NCBI RefSeq assembly: GCF_009674765.1
Contig: NZ_WKKF01000001.1
Span: 248,001-312,000 of the forward strand
Length of the DNA: 64,000 bases
Source of the DNA: Metabacillus idriensis
GTDB taxonomy: Bacteria > Bacillota > Bacilli > Bacillales > Bacillaceae
Direction: 5' to 3'
The notes below the pieces were generated by a model, which ran no database searches, was not told where the DNA came from, and saw nothing but the letters and a program-made list of their open reading frames with translations. Made by a program: the position numbers and the translations under genes. Of this stretch, positions 54,551-64,000 are shown in pieces (the stretch's first letter is position 1; each line of letters begins with the position of its first letter).

Positions 54551-54732
54551 CAAAAAAACCTCGCTTCAAAATTATAAAAAGAACGTATGTTCGATTTTAT
54601 TTTACTTTATCAGCCTATGAAATGCAAGTCTGTTTTATGCATGCTCCGCACAGTAAACTACCCTCTATGTTTAAAGTCTTTACACAAACGTGTAAAATAA
54701 TAGCATAGATAAAGATGTAAGGAGCTTACCGC

Positions 54733-55350
54733 ATGGAACTCGAGGCGTTTCTGGATTATTTTACTATTGAAAGAATGATGGAATTTTTTAAAGATTACCG
54801 TTCGTTTGGCCCGCTGCTGGGCATAGGGCTGCCTTTGCTTGAAGCGTTTCTGCCATTTTTGCCGTTAGTCGTTTTTCTTGTAGCGAATGCCAATTCATTT
54901 GGCCTGTGGTTCGGTTTTATTTATTCATGGATCGGAAGCTGTCTTGGTGCCCTAATTCTTTTTATGATCGTTCGAAAGTACGGACAGGAGAGGTTCTTCA
55001 GGGTTTTCAGCCGGAATGCAACTGTGCAGAGAATGATGGGGTGGCTTGAGAGGCACGGGTTTGGTCCTTTGTTTTTGCTGCTTTGCTTTCCATTTACGCC
55101 ATCTGCAGCCGTTAATATCGTAGCGGGGCTGTCCAAGGTGAGTATCTGGCAATTCAGTTTGGCTGTGCTGTCCGGAAAGTTTGTGATGATCTTTTTAGTC
55201 AGTTTCATCGGATATGATTTGCGTGCCTTGATTACGCAGCCTTCAAGAACGGTCATTGCCGTGGCTGTAATTTTTTTATTGTGGTTCATCGGCAAGCAGC
55301 TCGAAAAGCGGCTCAATGTCAAAATGCTTGAAAAGAAAAGAGATCATTAA
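54733..55350 (+). CDS. yhjE: TVP38/TMEM64 (DedA-like) membrane protein YhjE
   Basis: 205 aa, five to six helices. GPLLGIGLPLLEAFLPFLPLVVFLVANANSFG is the conserved DedA/VTT-type re-entrant region, with second half LERHGFGPLFLLLCFPFTPSAAVNIVAGLSKV. Family members act in membrane lipid homeostasis. AAGGAGC ribosome site. The signal peptidase gene follows 18 bp after its stop, as yhjE-sipV in B. subtilis. Confidence 0.92.
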   Translation: MELEAFLDYFTIERMMEFFKDYRSFGPLLGIGLPLLEAFLPFLPLVVFLVANANSFGLWFGFIYSWIGSCLGALILFMIVRKYGQERFFRVFSRNATVQRMMGWLERHGFGPLFLLLCFPFTPSAAVNIVAGLSKVSIWQFSLAVLSGKFVMIFLVSFIGYDLRALITQPSRTVIAVAVIFLLWFIGKQLEKRLNVKMLEKKRDH

Positions 55351-55368
55351 ATTTACGGGGGAGTTAAG

Positions 55369-55872
55369 ATGAGAAAAAGATACTGGTTTTTTTCAACTGT
55401 CATCACATTCTTGCTCATTATTACCATAAAAAATCTCGTTTTCGTTGATTACAAGGTTGAGGGTGTTTCCATGCAGCCCACTCTGACAGCCGGACATCTG
55501 CTGTCCATAAATAAGGTCAATCACCGCCTGTTTGATTTCAAACGCTTTGACATCGTTGTGTTTAAAGCACCGGGCGGAGAAGATGCTTACATCAAAAGAG
55601 TGATCGGTTTGCCGGGGGATGAACTCGAATATAAAAATGATAAACTGTTTGTAAATGGCAAGGCAATGAAAGAGCCTTATTTGAAAACGCTGAAAAAAGG
55701 GACTCCTTTCGGAAGAGTAACAGGCAGCTTTACCTTAAAAGAAATTACCGGTAGAAATACAATTCCAGAGGGCTATCTGTTTGTTTTAGGGGATAATCGT
55801 CTCGTAAGCCATGACAGCCGGCAATTTGGCTTGATCAGCCAGGATGAAGTGATCGGAAAAGTGAAAGAATGA
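55369..55872 (+). CDS. sipV: Type I signal peptidase (SipV-like)
   Basis: 167 aa, one N-terminal membrane anchor (about 5-26). Catalytic Ser34 in VEGVSMQPTL and Lys76 in AYIKRVIGLPGD; box E GDNRLVSHDSRQFG. Removes signal peptides outside the membrane. Size and neighbour fit B. subtilis SipV (168 aa). It is unusual that GDNR is followed by LVSHDSR and not the more common xxSxDSR, but the Asp/Ser/Arg are kept. The next gene is convergent 2 bp away. Confidence 0.94.
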   Translation: MRKRYWFFSTVITFLLIITIKNLVFVDYKVEGVSMQPTLTAGHLLSINKVNHRLFDFKRFDIVVFKAPGGEDAYIKRVIGLPGDELEYKNDKLFVNGKAMKEPYLKTLKKGTPFGRVTGSFTLKEITGRNTIPEGYLFVLGDNRLVSHDSRQFGLISQDEVIGKVKE

Positions 55873-55874
55873 AA

Positions 55875-56987
55875 CTATTTTCTGATTGTAAAAAGAACAG
55901 CTATGCTGTAAAACACTGAGAACAAAAACAGAATTCCATGAAAGGAAAAGATGCCCGCTATTAAAGGGCCTATGCTTGCTCCGGCTAAAAGCAGGAATGA
56001 ATAAAGGGACACTGCAGTTGCCCTGTCACGGCCTCCGTATTCGCCGATAAGCGAAATGACTGCGGGTATGCAAATGGAGAGCGATGCTGTGTATAACACA
56101 GAAAATCCTGCTGACATGTAAAGGTTCGTGCTTAAAAATGATAGAAGAAATGAAAGGATTATTCCGATCATGGCATATCTGACGGCAGTCAGCTTACCAT
56201 ACCTGATAATCCACTTCACACTCATCAGTGAGAAAAATACCCCCGTTAATCCCACAGCTTTGGCCCAGAATAAAGCTTCACTTGAAACCGTTCTCCCGTA
56301 TTCTCTGTGAAAACCTTCATAGTAAGCAACAAAAGACATTAGCATCGCAAAGGCAAGAAGATAACACAACAGCAATTTTTTGTTTTTAAGAATAGAGCTT
56401 AAAGAAGAGAAGAAATTTTTCCGGGCAGTTCCCCTCTTTTTTTCCTCAATTAAAAAGACCATCCCAGCCATTACAAAAGCATACATGCATGCAAAAAAAT
56501 AAAACACCGCAGCCCAATTGAAAGCGGCTTCAATCGCTGAGCTGATCAGCTGACCTATGATGCCCGACATCAAAAACCCCATATTGATGAGGGAAATCAG
56601 CCGTGTCCTTATTTTCTCATCAAAAGCTTCAAAGCAATAGGCATAAGCGACAGGCGCGAAGCAGCCCAAAAAGAATCCTTGTAAGGAGCGCAGCGGGAGA
56701 AAGGTTGAAGGTGCCGCAAAGGCTAAGAGAACCGTGGCAATGATGGAGCAGCCAAATCCGGCAATGAGAATTTTTTTCTTCCCGGCCATCTCTGTTAGCG
56801 GCCCAAATACAAGGAGCCCGGCTGCATAGAAGAAGGTGAAAAAAGTGCTTCCGAGTACAGCTTCATCAAATGAAATTCCAATGCCTTCTGCTGTTTCGAG
56901 ATAAATCGGAATAAGAATATAGATGCTGCTTGCGACCATGATAGCTGTGATTAAAAAAAAGAATGAGAGCAGATTAATCTTATTCAT
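55875..56987 (-). CDS. MFS transporter
   Basis: 370 aa, about 12 helices, short for the family but complete in layout. Loop 2-3 motif FGPLTEMAGKKKILIAGF; motif C-like GFLMSGIIGQLISSAIEAAF in helix 5. Drug/arabinose-efflux type architecture (YhjO/AraJ-like). AAAGGAGGCAGG ribosome site. Ends 2 bp from the sipV stop with no terminator between them. Substrate unknown. Confidence 0.88.
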   Translation of the reverse strand: MNKINLLSFFFLITAIMVASSIYILIPIYLETAEGIGISFDEAVLGSTFFTFFYAAGLLVFGPLTEMAGKKKILIAGFGCSIIATVLLAFAAPSTFLPLRSLQGFFLGCFAPVAYAYCFEAFDEKIRTRLISLINMGFLMSGIIGQLISSAIEAAFNWAAVFYFFACMYAFVMAGMVFLIEEKKRGTARKNFFSSLSSILKNKKLLLCYLLAFAMLMSFVAYYEGFHREYGRTVSSEALFWAKAVGLTGVFFSLMSVKWIIRYGKLTAVRYAMIGIILSFLLSFLSTNLYMSAGFSVLYTASLSICIPAVISLIGEYGGRDRATAVSLYSFLLLAGASIGPLIAGIFSFHGILFLFSVFYSIAVLFTIRK

Positions 56988-57042
56988 TTTCCTGCCTCCT
57001 TTTCATCCATATCAAAATTCAGATAGCATCCAGTATCTATGT

Positions 57043-57110
57043 CCAGCGCAAGTACTCGGATTCTTTCTCAGAATGGCTCTGCCAAAACCTTGGCGCTTTC
57101 ACTTTTCTTA
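57043..57110 (+). repeat. Dispersed repeat, decayed copy
   Basis: TATGTCCAGCGC...ACTCGGATTC...CTTGGCGCTTTCACTTTTC, recognisable against the 21.09-kb copy but heavily mutated. The rest of the 387-bp MFS-addB gap holds the terminator at 57251 and a doubtful short ORF. Confidence 0.5.
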
Positions 57111-57250
57111 TAGCCTATGCATCAGCCAATCAGGCCGTTCTCCCATGATTCTGCAAAACTTGGAAAGGGTGCGGGAATGGTATTCCCCTGTTTTTTCAAG
57201 TAAAATAGATGTAGAGATTACAAATGAAATAATAGATAGCTTAAAGAATG

Positions 57251-57276
57251 AAAAAGGCATATTGGTATGCCTTTTT
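57251..57276. terminator. Bidirectional hairpin before addB
   Basis: AAAAAGGCATA/TATGCCTTTTT, perfect 11-bp arms and 4-base loop. The transcript it ends is unclear: no well-supported gene lies directly upstream on the plus strand. Confidence 0.85.
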
Positions 57277-57375
57277 ATTCATTGACGATAAGAAATTAAT
57301 TTAGAATTTTATAGATAGTAAGCTGCATGTGAGTATCAATGTGCTTGCGCTTTTTTATAGAAAGGGGTCCTGAAT

Positions 57376-60300
57376 GTGGGAGTAAAGTTTGTTTTAGGGA
57401 GATCTGGAAGCGGGAAAACACACCGGCTGTTAAATGAAATCCGCATGGATCTTTTTGAACAGCCGGAAGGAGACCCAATCGTTTATTTGGTGCCTGATCA
57501 AATGACGTTTGGCATTGAATATGAGCTGATTAAAACGCCTGATTTAGGCGGGATGATGAGGGCGCAAACATTCAGCTTCAGCCGTCTGGCATGGAGAATT
57601 CTGCAGGAAACAGGAGGAATCAGCCGCTATCATATATCCGGAACAGGGATTCAAATGATGCTTCGGAAGCTTGTTGAACAGCATAAGCAGGAGTTTAAAA
57701 TTTTTGCAAAAGCAAGCAGCAAAAGCGGATTTATCGAGCATATTGAAACAATGATTACAGAACTGAAACGCTATTGTCTCACGCCCCGGGATATGGAAGA
57801 TAAGCTTGAGAAAATGTCAGTAAATGCTACCCGTCAGGAAAAGGCGCTGGCTGATAAGCTTCATGATGTTGTCCTGCTCTATAAACAGCTCGAGATTGAA
57901 CTCGGCGGAACGTACGTTGATTCAGAGGATTATCTTAAGCTCTTGGCAGAGAAAATTGCAGAATCATCATATATTCAAAATGCGGATATTTATATAGATG
58001 GATTTCACAGTTTTACACCAAAGGAGTATGAAGTCATCGCAGCATTCATGAATCATGCGAAAAGCGTAACCATTGCACTTACAGCGGACAAGCCGTTTCA
58101 TGAGCACCTTCCGCATGAGCTGCATCTATTCAGAATGACTGGAATGACTTATCATAAGCTCTCAATGCTTGCAGAAGAATCGAGGATGGAAGTGGATGAG
58201 GTTCTCGTATTAAATGAAATGCCGAGATTCATAGAACGTCCGTCACTTGCCCATTTAGAGAGATATCTTGAATCAAGGCCTGTAAAGCCGTACGAAGGAG
58301 AAACAAACGCCGTTATTGCAGAGGCCTCGTCCCGCCGCTCAGAGATAGAAGGGATCGCCAGAAAAATCCGCGGTTTTGTCATGGATGATGATTACCGCTA
58401 CAAGGATCTTGCCGTTTTAATTCGAAATATTGGAGATTATCAGGACTTGATTGAACAAGTGTTCAGAGATTATGAGATTCCTTTTTTCATCGATCAAAAG
58501 CGTTCGATGCTGAATCACCCTGTGATTGAACTGATCAGGTCCGCCCTTGAAGTCTTAAATGGCAACTGGCGTTATGAAGCTGTGTTCCGCTGCATCAAAA
58601 CAGAACTTCTTCTGCCTTTTGGCGCCGACAAACAGGAAATGCGGGAGAAAATGGATCAGTTTGAGAACTACGTGCTATCATACGGGATTCAGGGAAGCAA
58701 ATGGACGAAGGAAGAACGCTTTGTCTATCGCAGATACTATTCACTGGACGATGAGTATGTCAGAACAGATGAAGAAAATGAAATGGAAGAAATGATCAAT
58801 CAGCTCAGAGATCTCGTTGTCCGGCCGCTGAACGGACTTGCTGAGAGAATGAAAAGGGCTAAAAGCAGCATCGGCATGGCCGAGGCTCTGTACCTGTTTC
58901 TTGAAGAGCTGGATATTCCGCTTAAGCTTGAGCAGCTGAGAGTGGATGCCGAGGAAGCGGGAAGACTGATCGAGGCTAGAGAACATGCTCAAGTATGGAG
59001 TGCTGTAACAGGAATGCTGGATGAGTTTGCTGAAATGATGAATGAACATGCCATTTCCCGCAAGCTATTTTCCGAAATGATCGAAACGGGTCTTGAAGCG
59101 ATGAAGTTTGCGCTTGTTCCGCCTGCAATTGATCAGGTTGTCATCGCAAGCTTGGAACGATCAAGGCTGCTTAACGTCAAGATTTCATTTGTGGTTGGCG
59201 CTAATGATGGTGTTCTTCCTGCAAGGCCGATGGAAAAAGGGGTGCTGACAGAGGAAGACCGGATGTCTCTGCACCATCAGGGGATTGAACTTGCACCAAC
59301 TGCGAGAGAGCAGCTTTTAGATGAGAGTTTTATCATTTATTTAGCACTTGCAGGCGCATCTCATGAGCTGTATATCTCCTATCCGCTTGCAGACGAGGAA
59401 GGGAAAGCTTTGCTTCCGTCCATGATCATTAAGCGGCTGAAGGACTTATTTCCAGCCATTCGAACGGAAATTTTTATAAATGAGCCTGAGGAGCTGCCTG
59501 AAGAGGAACAGCTGTCCTATATTGTGAATGAAGATGTTACCATTTCCTATCTTACTTCTCAGCTGCAGGCCTGGAAGCGGAGCTATCCAATCAGTTCCAT
59601 TTGGTGGGATACGTACACGTATTTTACCCAGCAGGATCAGAAGGAGACGTTATCAAAAGTTGTCGGGAGCCTTTTTTACCGAAACGAAGCAGAAACGCTG
59701 CAGTCAGACATCAGCAGAGAGCTTTACGGCGAGCACATTCAAGGCAGTGTTTCGCGGATGGAAATGTTTAAGGCCTGTGCGTTTTCCCATTATGCAACAC
59801 ACGGATTAAAGCTTAAAGAACGGCAATATTTCCGTCTTGAGGCTCCGGATATCGGCCAGATGTTTCACTCTGCTTTAAAGCTGATTGCAGACAGAATGCA
59901 GCAATTAAAGCTCGATTGGAAGGATTTATCAAAGGACCAGTGTGCACGCCTTTCGCATGATGCAGTTGAAACACTTGCGCCAAGACTTCAGAGGGAAATT
60001 CTATTAAGTTCAAACCGTCATCACTATTTAAAAAGAAAGCTTGTCAGCATTATCGCGAGAGCTTCGTCTATTTTAAGCGAGCATGCGAAGGCAAGCGGAT
60101 TTGCACCGGCCGGACTTGAGCTCGGTTTTGGCAAAGGCGGTCCGCTGCCCCCTATCCGTTTTCAGCTGGATAATGGCTGCACGATGGAATTGATCGGCCG
60201 GATTGACCGCGTGGATAAGGCGGAAAGTTCAAAAGGAGTTCTCCTCCGAATCGTGGATTTTAAATCAAGTGATAAAGCTCTTAATTTGTCAGAGGTATAT

Positions 60301-60888
60301 TACGGACTTGCCCTGCAGATGCTGACGTATTTAGACGTTATTATTACTCATTCCAAAAGCTGGCTTGGAGTGGAGGCGACTCCTGCAGGCGTGCTTTACT
60401 TCCATGTGCACGATCCGATGATTCAGACAGCATCACAGCTCCCGCTTGATAAAATTGAAGAGGAAATTTTCAAGAAGTTTAAAATGAAGGGGTTATTGCT
60501 TGGAGATGAGGAAGCTGTGCGTTTAATGGATCAGACATTAGACAGCGGCCTTTCGAAAATTGTATCTGCCGGCCTTAAAAAGGATGGCGGCTTCAGATCT
60601 GACTCTGCAATTGCAAGCGAAGGGGAATTTGATTTGCTCCGCGGTCATGTCCGTTCTATTTTTCAAAGCATAGGAACGGATATTACAAACGGGGTAGTCG
60701 ATATCGCTCCTTACAAAATGAAGGAAAAAGTACCATGCACGTTTTGCTCCTTTAAGTCCGTCTGTCAATTTGATCAATCATTAGAAGAAAATCAATACCG
60801 CATGCTGAAGGATGACAAAAATGATGTCATTCTCACAAGATTGCGGAACGAAGCAGGGGGGGAAGAGAATGATACAGAAACCAAGTGA
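57376..60888 (+). CDS. addB: ATP-dependent helicase/deoxyribonuclease subunit AddB
   Basis: 1170 aa; GTG start with AAAGGGG upstream. Partner of AddA in the RecBCD-like double-strand-break repair complex. Walker A-like [11 protein letters not shown] (8-18), inactive-helicase core, and a C-terminal RecB-type nuclease: [13 protein letters not shown] (catalytic Asp/Lys) with iron-sulphur cysteines in [11 protein letters not shown] plus an upstream cysteine (about 809, FKACAFSHY). Length matches B. subtilis AddB (1166). It overlaps addA by 20 bp. Confidence 0.97.
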   Translation: MGVKFVLGRSGSGKTHRLLNEIRMDLFEQPEGDPIVYLVPDQMTFGIEYELIKTPDLGGMMRAQTFSFSRLAWRILQETGGISRYHISGTGIQMMLRKLVEQHKQEFKIFAKASSKSGFIEHIETMITELKRYCLTPRDMEDKLEKMSVNATRQEKALADKLHDVVLLYKQLEIELGGTYVDSEDYLKLLAEKIAESSYIQNADIYIDGFHSFTPKEYEVIAAFMNHAKSVTIALTADKPFHEHLPHELHLFRMTGMTYHKLSMLAEESRMEVDEVLVLNEMPRFIERPSLAHLERYLESRPVKPYEGETNAVIAEASSRRSEIEGIARKIRGFVMDDDYRYKDLAVLIRNIGDYQDLIEQVFRDYEIPFFIDQKRSMLNHPVIELIRSALEVLNGNWRYEAVFRCIKTELLLPFGADKQEMREKMDQFENYVLSYGIQGSKWTKEERFVYRRYYSLDDEYVRTDEENEMEEMINQLRDLVVRPLNGLAERMKRAKSSIGMAEALYLFLEELDIPLKLEQLRVDAEEAGRLIEAREHAQVWSAVTGMLDEFAEMMNEHAISRKLFSEMIETGLEAMKFALVPPAIDQVVIASLERSRLLNVKISFVVGANDGVLPARPMEKGVLTEEDRMSLHHQGIELAPTAREQLLDESFIIYLALAGASHELYISYPLADEEGKALLPSMIIKRLKDLFPAIRTEIFINEPEELPEEEQLSYIVNEDVTISYLTSQLQAWKRSYPISSIWWDTYTYFTQQDQKETLSKVVGSLFYRNEAETLQSDISRELYGEHIQGSVSRMEMFKACAFSHYATHGLKLKERQYFRLEAPDIGQMFHSALKLIADRMQQLKLDWKDLSKDQCARLSHDAVETLAPRLQREILLSSNRHHYLKRKLVSIIARASSILSEHAKASGFAPAGLELGFGKGGPLPPIRFQLDNGCTMELIGRIDRVDKAESSKGVLLRIVDFKSSDKALNLSEVYYGLALQMLTYLDVIITHSKSWLGVEATPAGVLYFHVHDPMIQTASQLPLDKIEEEIFKKFKMKGLLLGDEEAVRLMDQTLDSGLSKIVSAGLKKDGGFRSDSAIASEGEFDLLRGHVRSIFQSIGTDITNGVVDIAPYKMKEKVPCTFCSFKSVCQFDQSLEENQYRMLKDDKNDVILTRLRNEAGGEENDTETK

Positions 60889-63800
60889 CAGCCAGTGGAC
60901 AGATGATCAATGGAAAGCGATCGTCTCAGGCGGGCAGGATATTCTTGTGGCAGCCGCCGCTGGATCAGGAAAAACCGCGGTGCTCGTTGAGAGAATCATC
61001 CGCAAAATCATTTCAAAAGAAAATCCGGTCGATGTGGACCGCTTATTAGTCGCAACTTTCACCAATGCATCAGCAGCAGAAATGAGAAACCGGATCGGCG
61101 AAGCGCTTGAAAAAGCATTGAAGGAAAACCCCTCTTCCCTTCATTTGAGAAGGCAGCTGTCCCTTTTGAACCGGGCAGCGATTTCCACGCTTCATTCCTT
61201 CTGCTTGAATGTGGTGAGAAAGTATTATTACTTAATCGATTTGGACCCTGGTTTCCGGATTGCAGATCAAACAGAGGGGCAGCTTCTGATTGATGAGGTA
61301 CTGGATGAAATTTTTGAAGAACAATACAGCCTGGCAGATAATGATGCTTTTTTTGATCTGGTAGACCGCTATACAACAGATAGAAGTGATGCTGACTTGC
61401 AGACGCTGATCCGTGCGCTCTATCAATTTTCCCGTTCGCATCCGAACCCGTCCAAGTGGCTTGATGAGCTTGCCGGCATGTATGGCGAGGAAGAACGGCT
61501 TGAAAACTTGCCGTTTTTCCCATACCTTGCTGCAGATATTTCCATGCAGCTTACAAGCAGTCTTGAAAAACTCCAGCGTGCCCTTGCGCTGACTGAAAAA
61601 CCGGGTGGCCCAGCTCCGCGTGCGGAAAATCTGACAGATGATATCAGGCAGGTTCAGGAATTGATTAAAGCGAAGGATTCATGGCAGGAACTGGCGGGAA
61701 AAATGGCACTAATGTCATTTTCGCGGGCTAAAGCATGCAGGGGGTCTGAATACAGCAAGGAATTGCTAGAACAGACTACGGCGCTGCGCAATTCAGCCAA
61801 AAAACAAATCGAACAGCTTCAGGAAGAGCTGTTTGCACGATCTTATGAAAGCCATCTGCAGGATTTGCGGGATTTAAAACCTGTCATCGAAACACTTACA
61901 GGACTTGTGAAACTGTTTGGAGAACGTTTTGATGAAATGAAAAAGCAAAAAGGAATTGTAGATTTCGCAGACCTTGAGCACTTCTGCCTTCAAATTTTGG
62001 GAACAGCCGATGAGCATGGGCAATTGCATGCAAGTGAAGCAGCTGTTGATTATCAAAATCAATTTGAAGAAGTTCTTGTCGATGAGTATCAGGATACAAA
62101 TCTTGTACAGGAAACCATTATTAAGCTGGTTACAAAAAACGGACGGGGAAACCTGTTTATGGTAGGCGATGTAAAACAATCGATTTACAGATTCCGTCTT
62201 GCTGAACCGTTTTTGTTTTTAAGCAAATATAAAACCTTCTCAAAAGATGGGCAGCACAGCGGTCTCCGCATCGATTTATCGAAAAACTTCAGAAGCCGTT
62301 CAGAAGTCATCGACGGCACGAACTTTCTCTTCAAGCAGCTGATGGGAGAGAAGGTGGGGGAAGTTGCCTATGATCTTGATGCTGAGCTGAAGCTTGGGGC
62401 ATCTTATCCGGATTCCGAACAGATGCGGGCTGAACTCCTGCTTGTAAATCGCGGAAAGGATGAGGAAGAGGACGGTTCTTTGGAAGAAGCTTCATTCCAT
62501 CCTGAAGAACTTCAGACTGTTCAGCTTGAAGCAAGAGTCATGGCTAAGAAAATCCGCGGGATGATTCAGGATAAATTTCAGATTTATGACCGCAAAATCC
62601 GCGGGACCCGGAATATCACATACAGAGATGTAGTAATTCTGCTGCGCTCTATGCCATGGGCGCCGCAAATTATTGAGGAGTTTAAACAAGAGGGCATTCC
62701 TGTGTATGCAAACCTCTCAGGCGGTTATTTTGAAGCAACGGAAGTCGCCATTATGATGTCGCTTCTCAAAGTGATTGATAACCCGTACCAGGATGTTCCA
62801 CTAGCATCCGTTCTAAGGTCGCCTGTTGTCGGACTGAATACAAATGAACTGGCCATCATCCGGACATATTCAAAAAAAGGCACGTACTTTGAAGCATTAA
62901 AAGTTTTCTTATCAGAAGCATCCCGGGAAGATGCAGCCCTCAGCAGAAGACTGCAATCGTTTTATGATCAGCTGCAAACATGGAGAGAACTTGCTCGCAT
63001 GGGCTCCGTTTCAGAACTAATCTGGCAGCTGTACCGGGATACGAAATTTTTCAATTATGTCGGCGGAATGCCTGGCGGCAAGCAGCGGCAGGCCAATTTA
63101 CGGGCGCTCTATGACAGAGCACGTCAGTATGAGGCCACAACCTTCAGAGGACTTTTCCGTTTCCTTCGCTTCATAGAGCGCATGCAGGAACGGGGAGATG
63201 ACCTTGGTGCTGCAAGAGCTCTCGGCGAGCAGGAAGATGTGGTCCGGCTGATGACCATTCACAGCAGCAAAGGTCTGGAGTTTCCGGTCGTATTCGTTGC
63301 CGGGCTTGCACGACAGTTTAATATGATGGATATGAATAAAAAATACTTGCTTGATAAGGAGCTCGGATTCGCTACGAAGCTGATCCAGCCGTCTCTTCGA
63401 ATCAGCTATCCAACCTTGCCGCTTGCGGCCATGAAGAAAAAGATGAAAATTGAATTGCTGTCAGAAGAGCTCCGCGTTCTGTATGTAGCGTTAACTCGCG
63501 CAAAAGAGAAACTTTTCTTGGTTGGAACATTGAAAGACGCCGGAAAAACGCTGTCTGACTGGCAAAATTCAATGACTCAGGAGGATTGGCTGCTTCCGGA
63601 TTTTGAACGGGCACAGGCTAAATCCTATCTTGACTGGATCGGTCCAGCATTAGTCCGCCACGAGAATGCGGAAAGACTCAGGGAAAATAGCGAAGAAACA
63701 AGTCCGTCCATTCTTCATCATCCATCGCGGTGGGAAATTAACGTAATGAATGAAGAGGAACTGTATGACAGTCAAAAAGAGGAGAAAAAGTACGATCAGG

Positions 63801-64000
63801 AAATGCTCAGTGCTTTGAAGAACCTTGAACCAGTAGCTGAGCAGTCAGATTATCAGGAACAAATAAAAGCCCGGTTATCATGGACGTATGAGCATCAGTT
63901 TGCCGCCATATTCCGTTCAAAGCAATCTGTATCGGAAGTGAAAAGGCAGCAGGAATTCAGAGATGAATATAGTGATGAAACCATTCTGCGCACTCAGAAA
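60869..64000 (+). CDS. addA: ATP-dependent helicase/nuclease subunit AddA, 3' end beyond window
   Basis: First 1044 codons of a UvrD-like superfamily 1A helicase-nuclease (usual length about 1230), open to the edge; the C-terminal nuclease domain is missing. Walker [10 protein letters not shown] (28-36), motif Ia [15 protein letters not shown], motif [15 protein letters not shown], motif [15 protein letters not shown], motif [19 protein letters not shown], motif [15 protein letters not shown]. Start ATG lies inside addB with GGGGGGAAGAG as ribosome site, so the two subunits are translationally coupled. Confidence 0.97.
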   Translation, partial: MIQKPSDSQWTDDQWKAIVSGGQDILVAAAAGSGKTAVLVERIIRKIISKENPVDVDRLLVATFTNASAAEMRNRIGEALEKALKENPSSLHLRRQLSLLNRAAISTLHSFCLNVVRKYYYLIDLDPGFRIADQTEGQLLIDEVLDEIFEEQYSLADNDAFFDLVDRYTTDRSDADLQTLIRALYQFSRSHPNPSKWLDELAGMYGEEERLENLPFFPYLAADISMQLTSSLEKLQRALALTEKPGGPAPRAENLTDDIRQVQELIKAKDSWQELAGKMALMSFSRAKACRGSEYSKELLEQTTALRNSAKKQIEQLQEELFARSYESHLQDLRDLKPVIETLTGLVKLFGERFDEMKKQKGIVDFADLEHFCLQILGTADEHGQLHASEAAVDYQNQFEEVLVDEYQDTNLVQETIIKLVTKNGRGNLFMVGDVKQSIYRFRLAEPFLFLSKYKTFSKDGQHSGLRIDLSKNFRSRSEVIDGTNFLFKQLMGEKVGEVAYDLDAELKLGASYPDSEQMRAELLLVNRGKDEEEDGSLEEASFHPEELQTVQLEARVMAKKIRGMIQDKFQIYDRKIRGTRNITYRDVVILLRSMPWAPQIIEEFKQEGIPVYANLSGGYFEATEVAIMMSLLKVIDNPYQDVPLASVLRSPVVGLNTNELAIIRTYSKKGTYFEALKVFLSEASREDAALSRRLQSFYDQLQTWRELARMGSVSELIWQLYRDTKFFNYVGGMPGGKQRQANLRALYDRARQYEATTFRGLFRFLRFIERMQERGDDLGAARALGEQEDVVRLMTIHSSKGLEFPVVFVAGLARQFNMMDMNKKYLLDKELGFATKLIQPSLRISYPTLPLAAMKKKMKIELLSEELRVLYVALTRAKEKLFLVGTLKDAGKTLSDWQNSMTQEDWLLPDFERAQAKSYLDWIGPALVRHENAERLRENSEETSPSILHHPSRWEINVMNEEELYDSQKEEKKYDQEMLSALKNLEPVAEQSDYQEQIKARLSWTYEHQFAAIFRSKQSVSEVKRQQEFRDEYSDETILRTQK

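Noticed and set aside
61059-61523. 154-aa minus-strand ORF inside addA
   Set aside because: Opposite conserved helicase sequence; no start signals.

Overview
The window is chromosomal DNA from a low-GC, endospore-forming Gram-positive of the family Bacillaceae. It is close to Bacillus/Metabacillus-type genomes but not obviously B. subtilis itself. Most of it follows the B. subtilis prsA-hpr-ecs-hem-yhf-comK-addAB neighbourhood gene for gene, with AT-rich intergenic DNA, strong Shine-Dalgarno sites, frequent TTG/GTG starts and U-tailed hairpin terminators. Both ends cut genes: prsA (foldase lipoprotein) on the left and addA (helicase-nuclease) on the right.

Layout. 0-6.5 kb is mostly on the minus strand: prsA, two tiny YjcZ-type peptides (plus strand), a small membrane protein, yhaJ, yhaI (plus), hpr/scoC, yhaH, a 63-aa membrane protein (plus), trpP with a TRAP-type leader, serC and hit. 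6.5-7.3 kb is a gene-free stretch with a large palindromic intergenic repeat and a four-copy motif. 7.3-13.6 kb holds ecsABC, an M20 amidohydrolase, a PAP2 phosphatase and a 461-aa permease. 13.7-17.4 kb has two repeat clusters in opposite orientation that bracket hmoB and pbpF. 17.5-21.0 kb is the heme operon hemEHY (coproporphyrin branch). 21.2-24.4 kb is a TetR regulator with yhgE and a matching pair of operators. 24.5-27.8 kb is a LacI-type regulator with its own operator and a large catalase. 27.9-32.4 kb is yhfH, yhfI, lplJ, then lcfB and an enoyl-CoA hydratase behind a FadR box. 32.5-38.2 kb contains a short SDR-like protein, an XRE-cupin regulator with azlCD, an M48 protease, isocitrate lyase and an IDEAL-domain protein.

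38.7-53.5 kb is a myo-inositol catabolic island with its own transport and control: a Gfo/Idh dehydrogenase, a ribose-type ABC importer (ATPase, permease, lipoprotein), a LacI regulator, iolG, iolC, iolA, iolD, iolE, a coding remnant, iolB and an MFS transporter. Four copies of a GAAAGCGCTTTC-like palindrome lie in front of its transcription units, two of them just downstream of good sigma-A promoters. This suggests a LacI-controlled regulon instead of the DeoR-type IolR of B. subtilis. No iolR, iolJ, iolI or iolH is seen here.

53.6-64 kb returns to the conserved backbone: comK, yhjD, a TVP38/DedA-type membrane protein, signal peptidase I, an MFS transporter, addB and addA.

No rRNA, tRNA, CRISPR array, prophage or insertion sequence was recognised. 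The best candidates for something undescribed are the four-copy motif upstream of ecsA, the in-frame coding remnant between iolE and iolB, and the mirrored repeat clusters around hmoB-pbpF.
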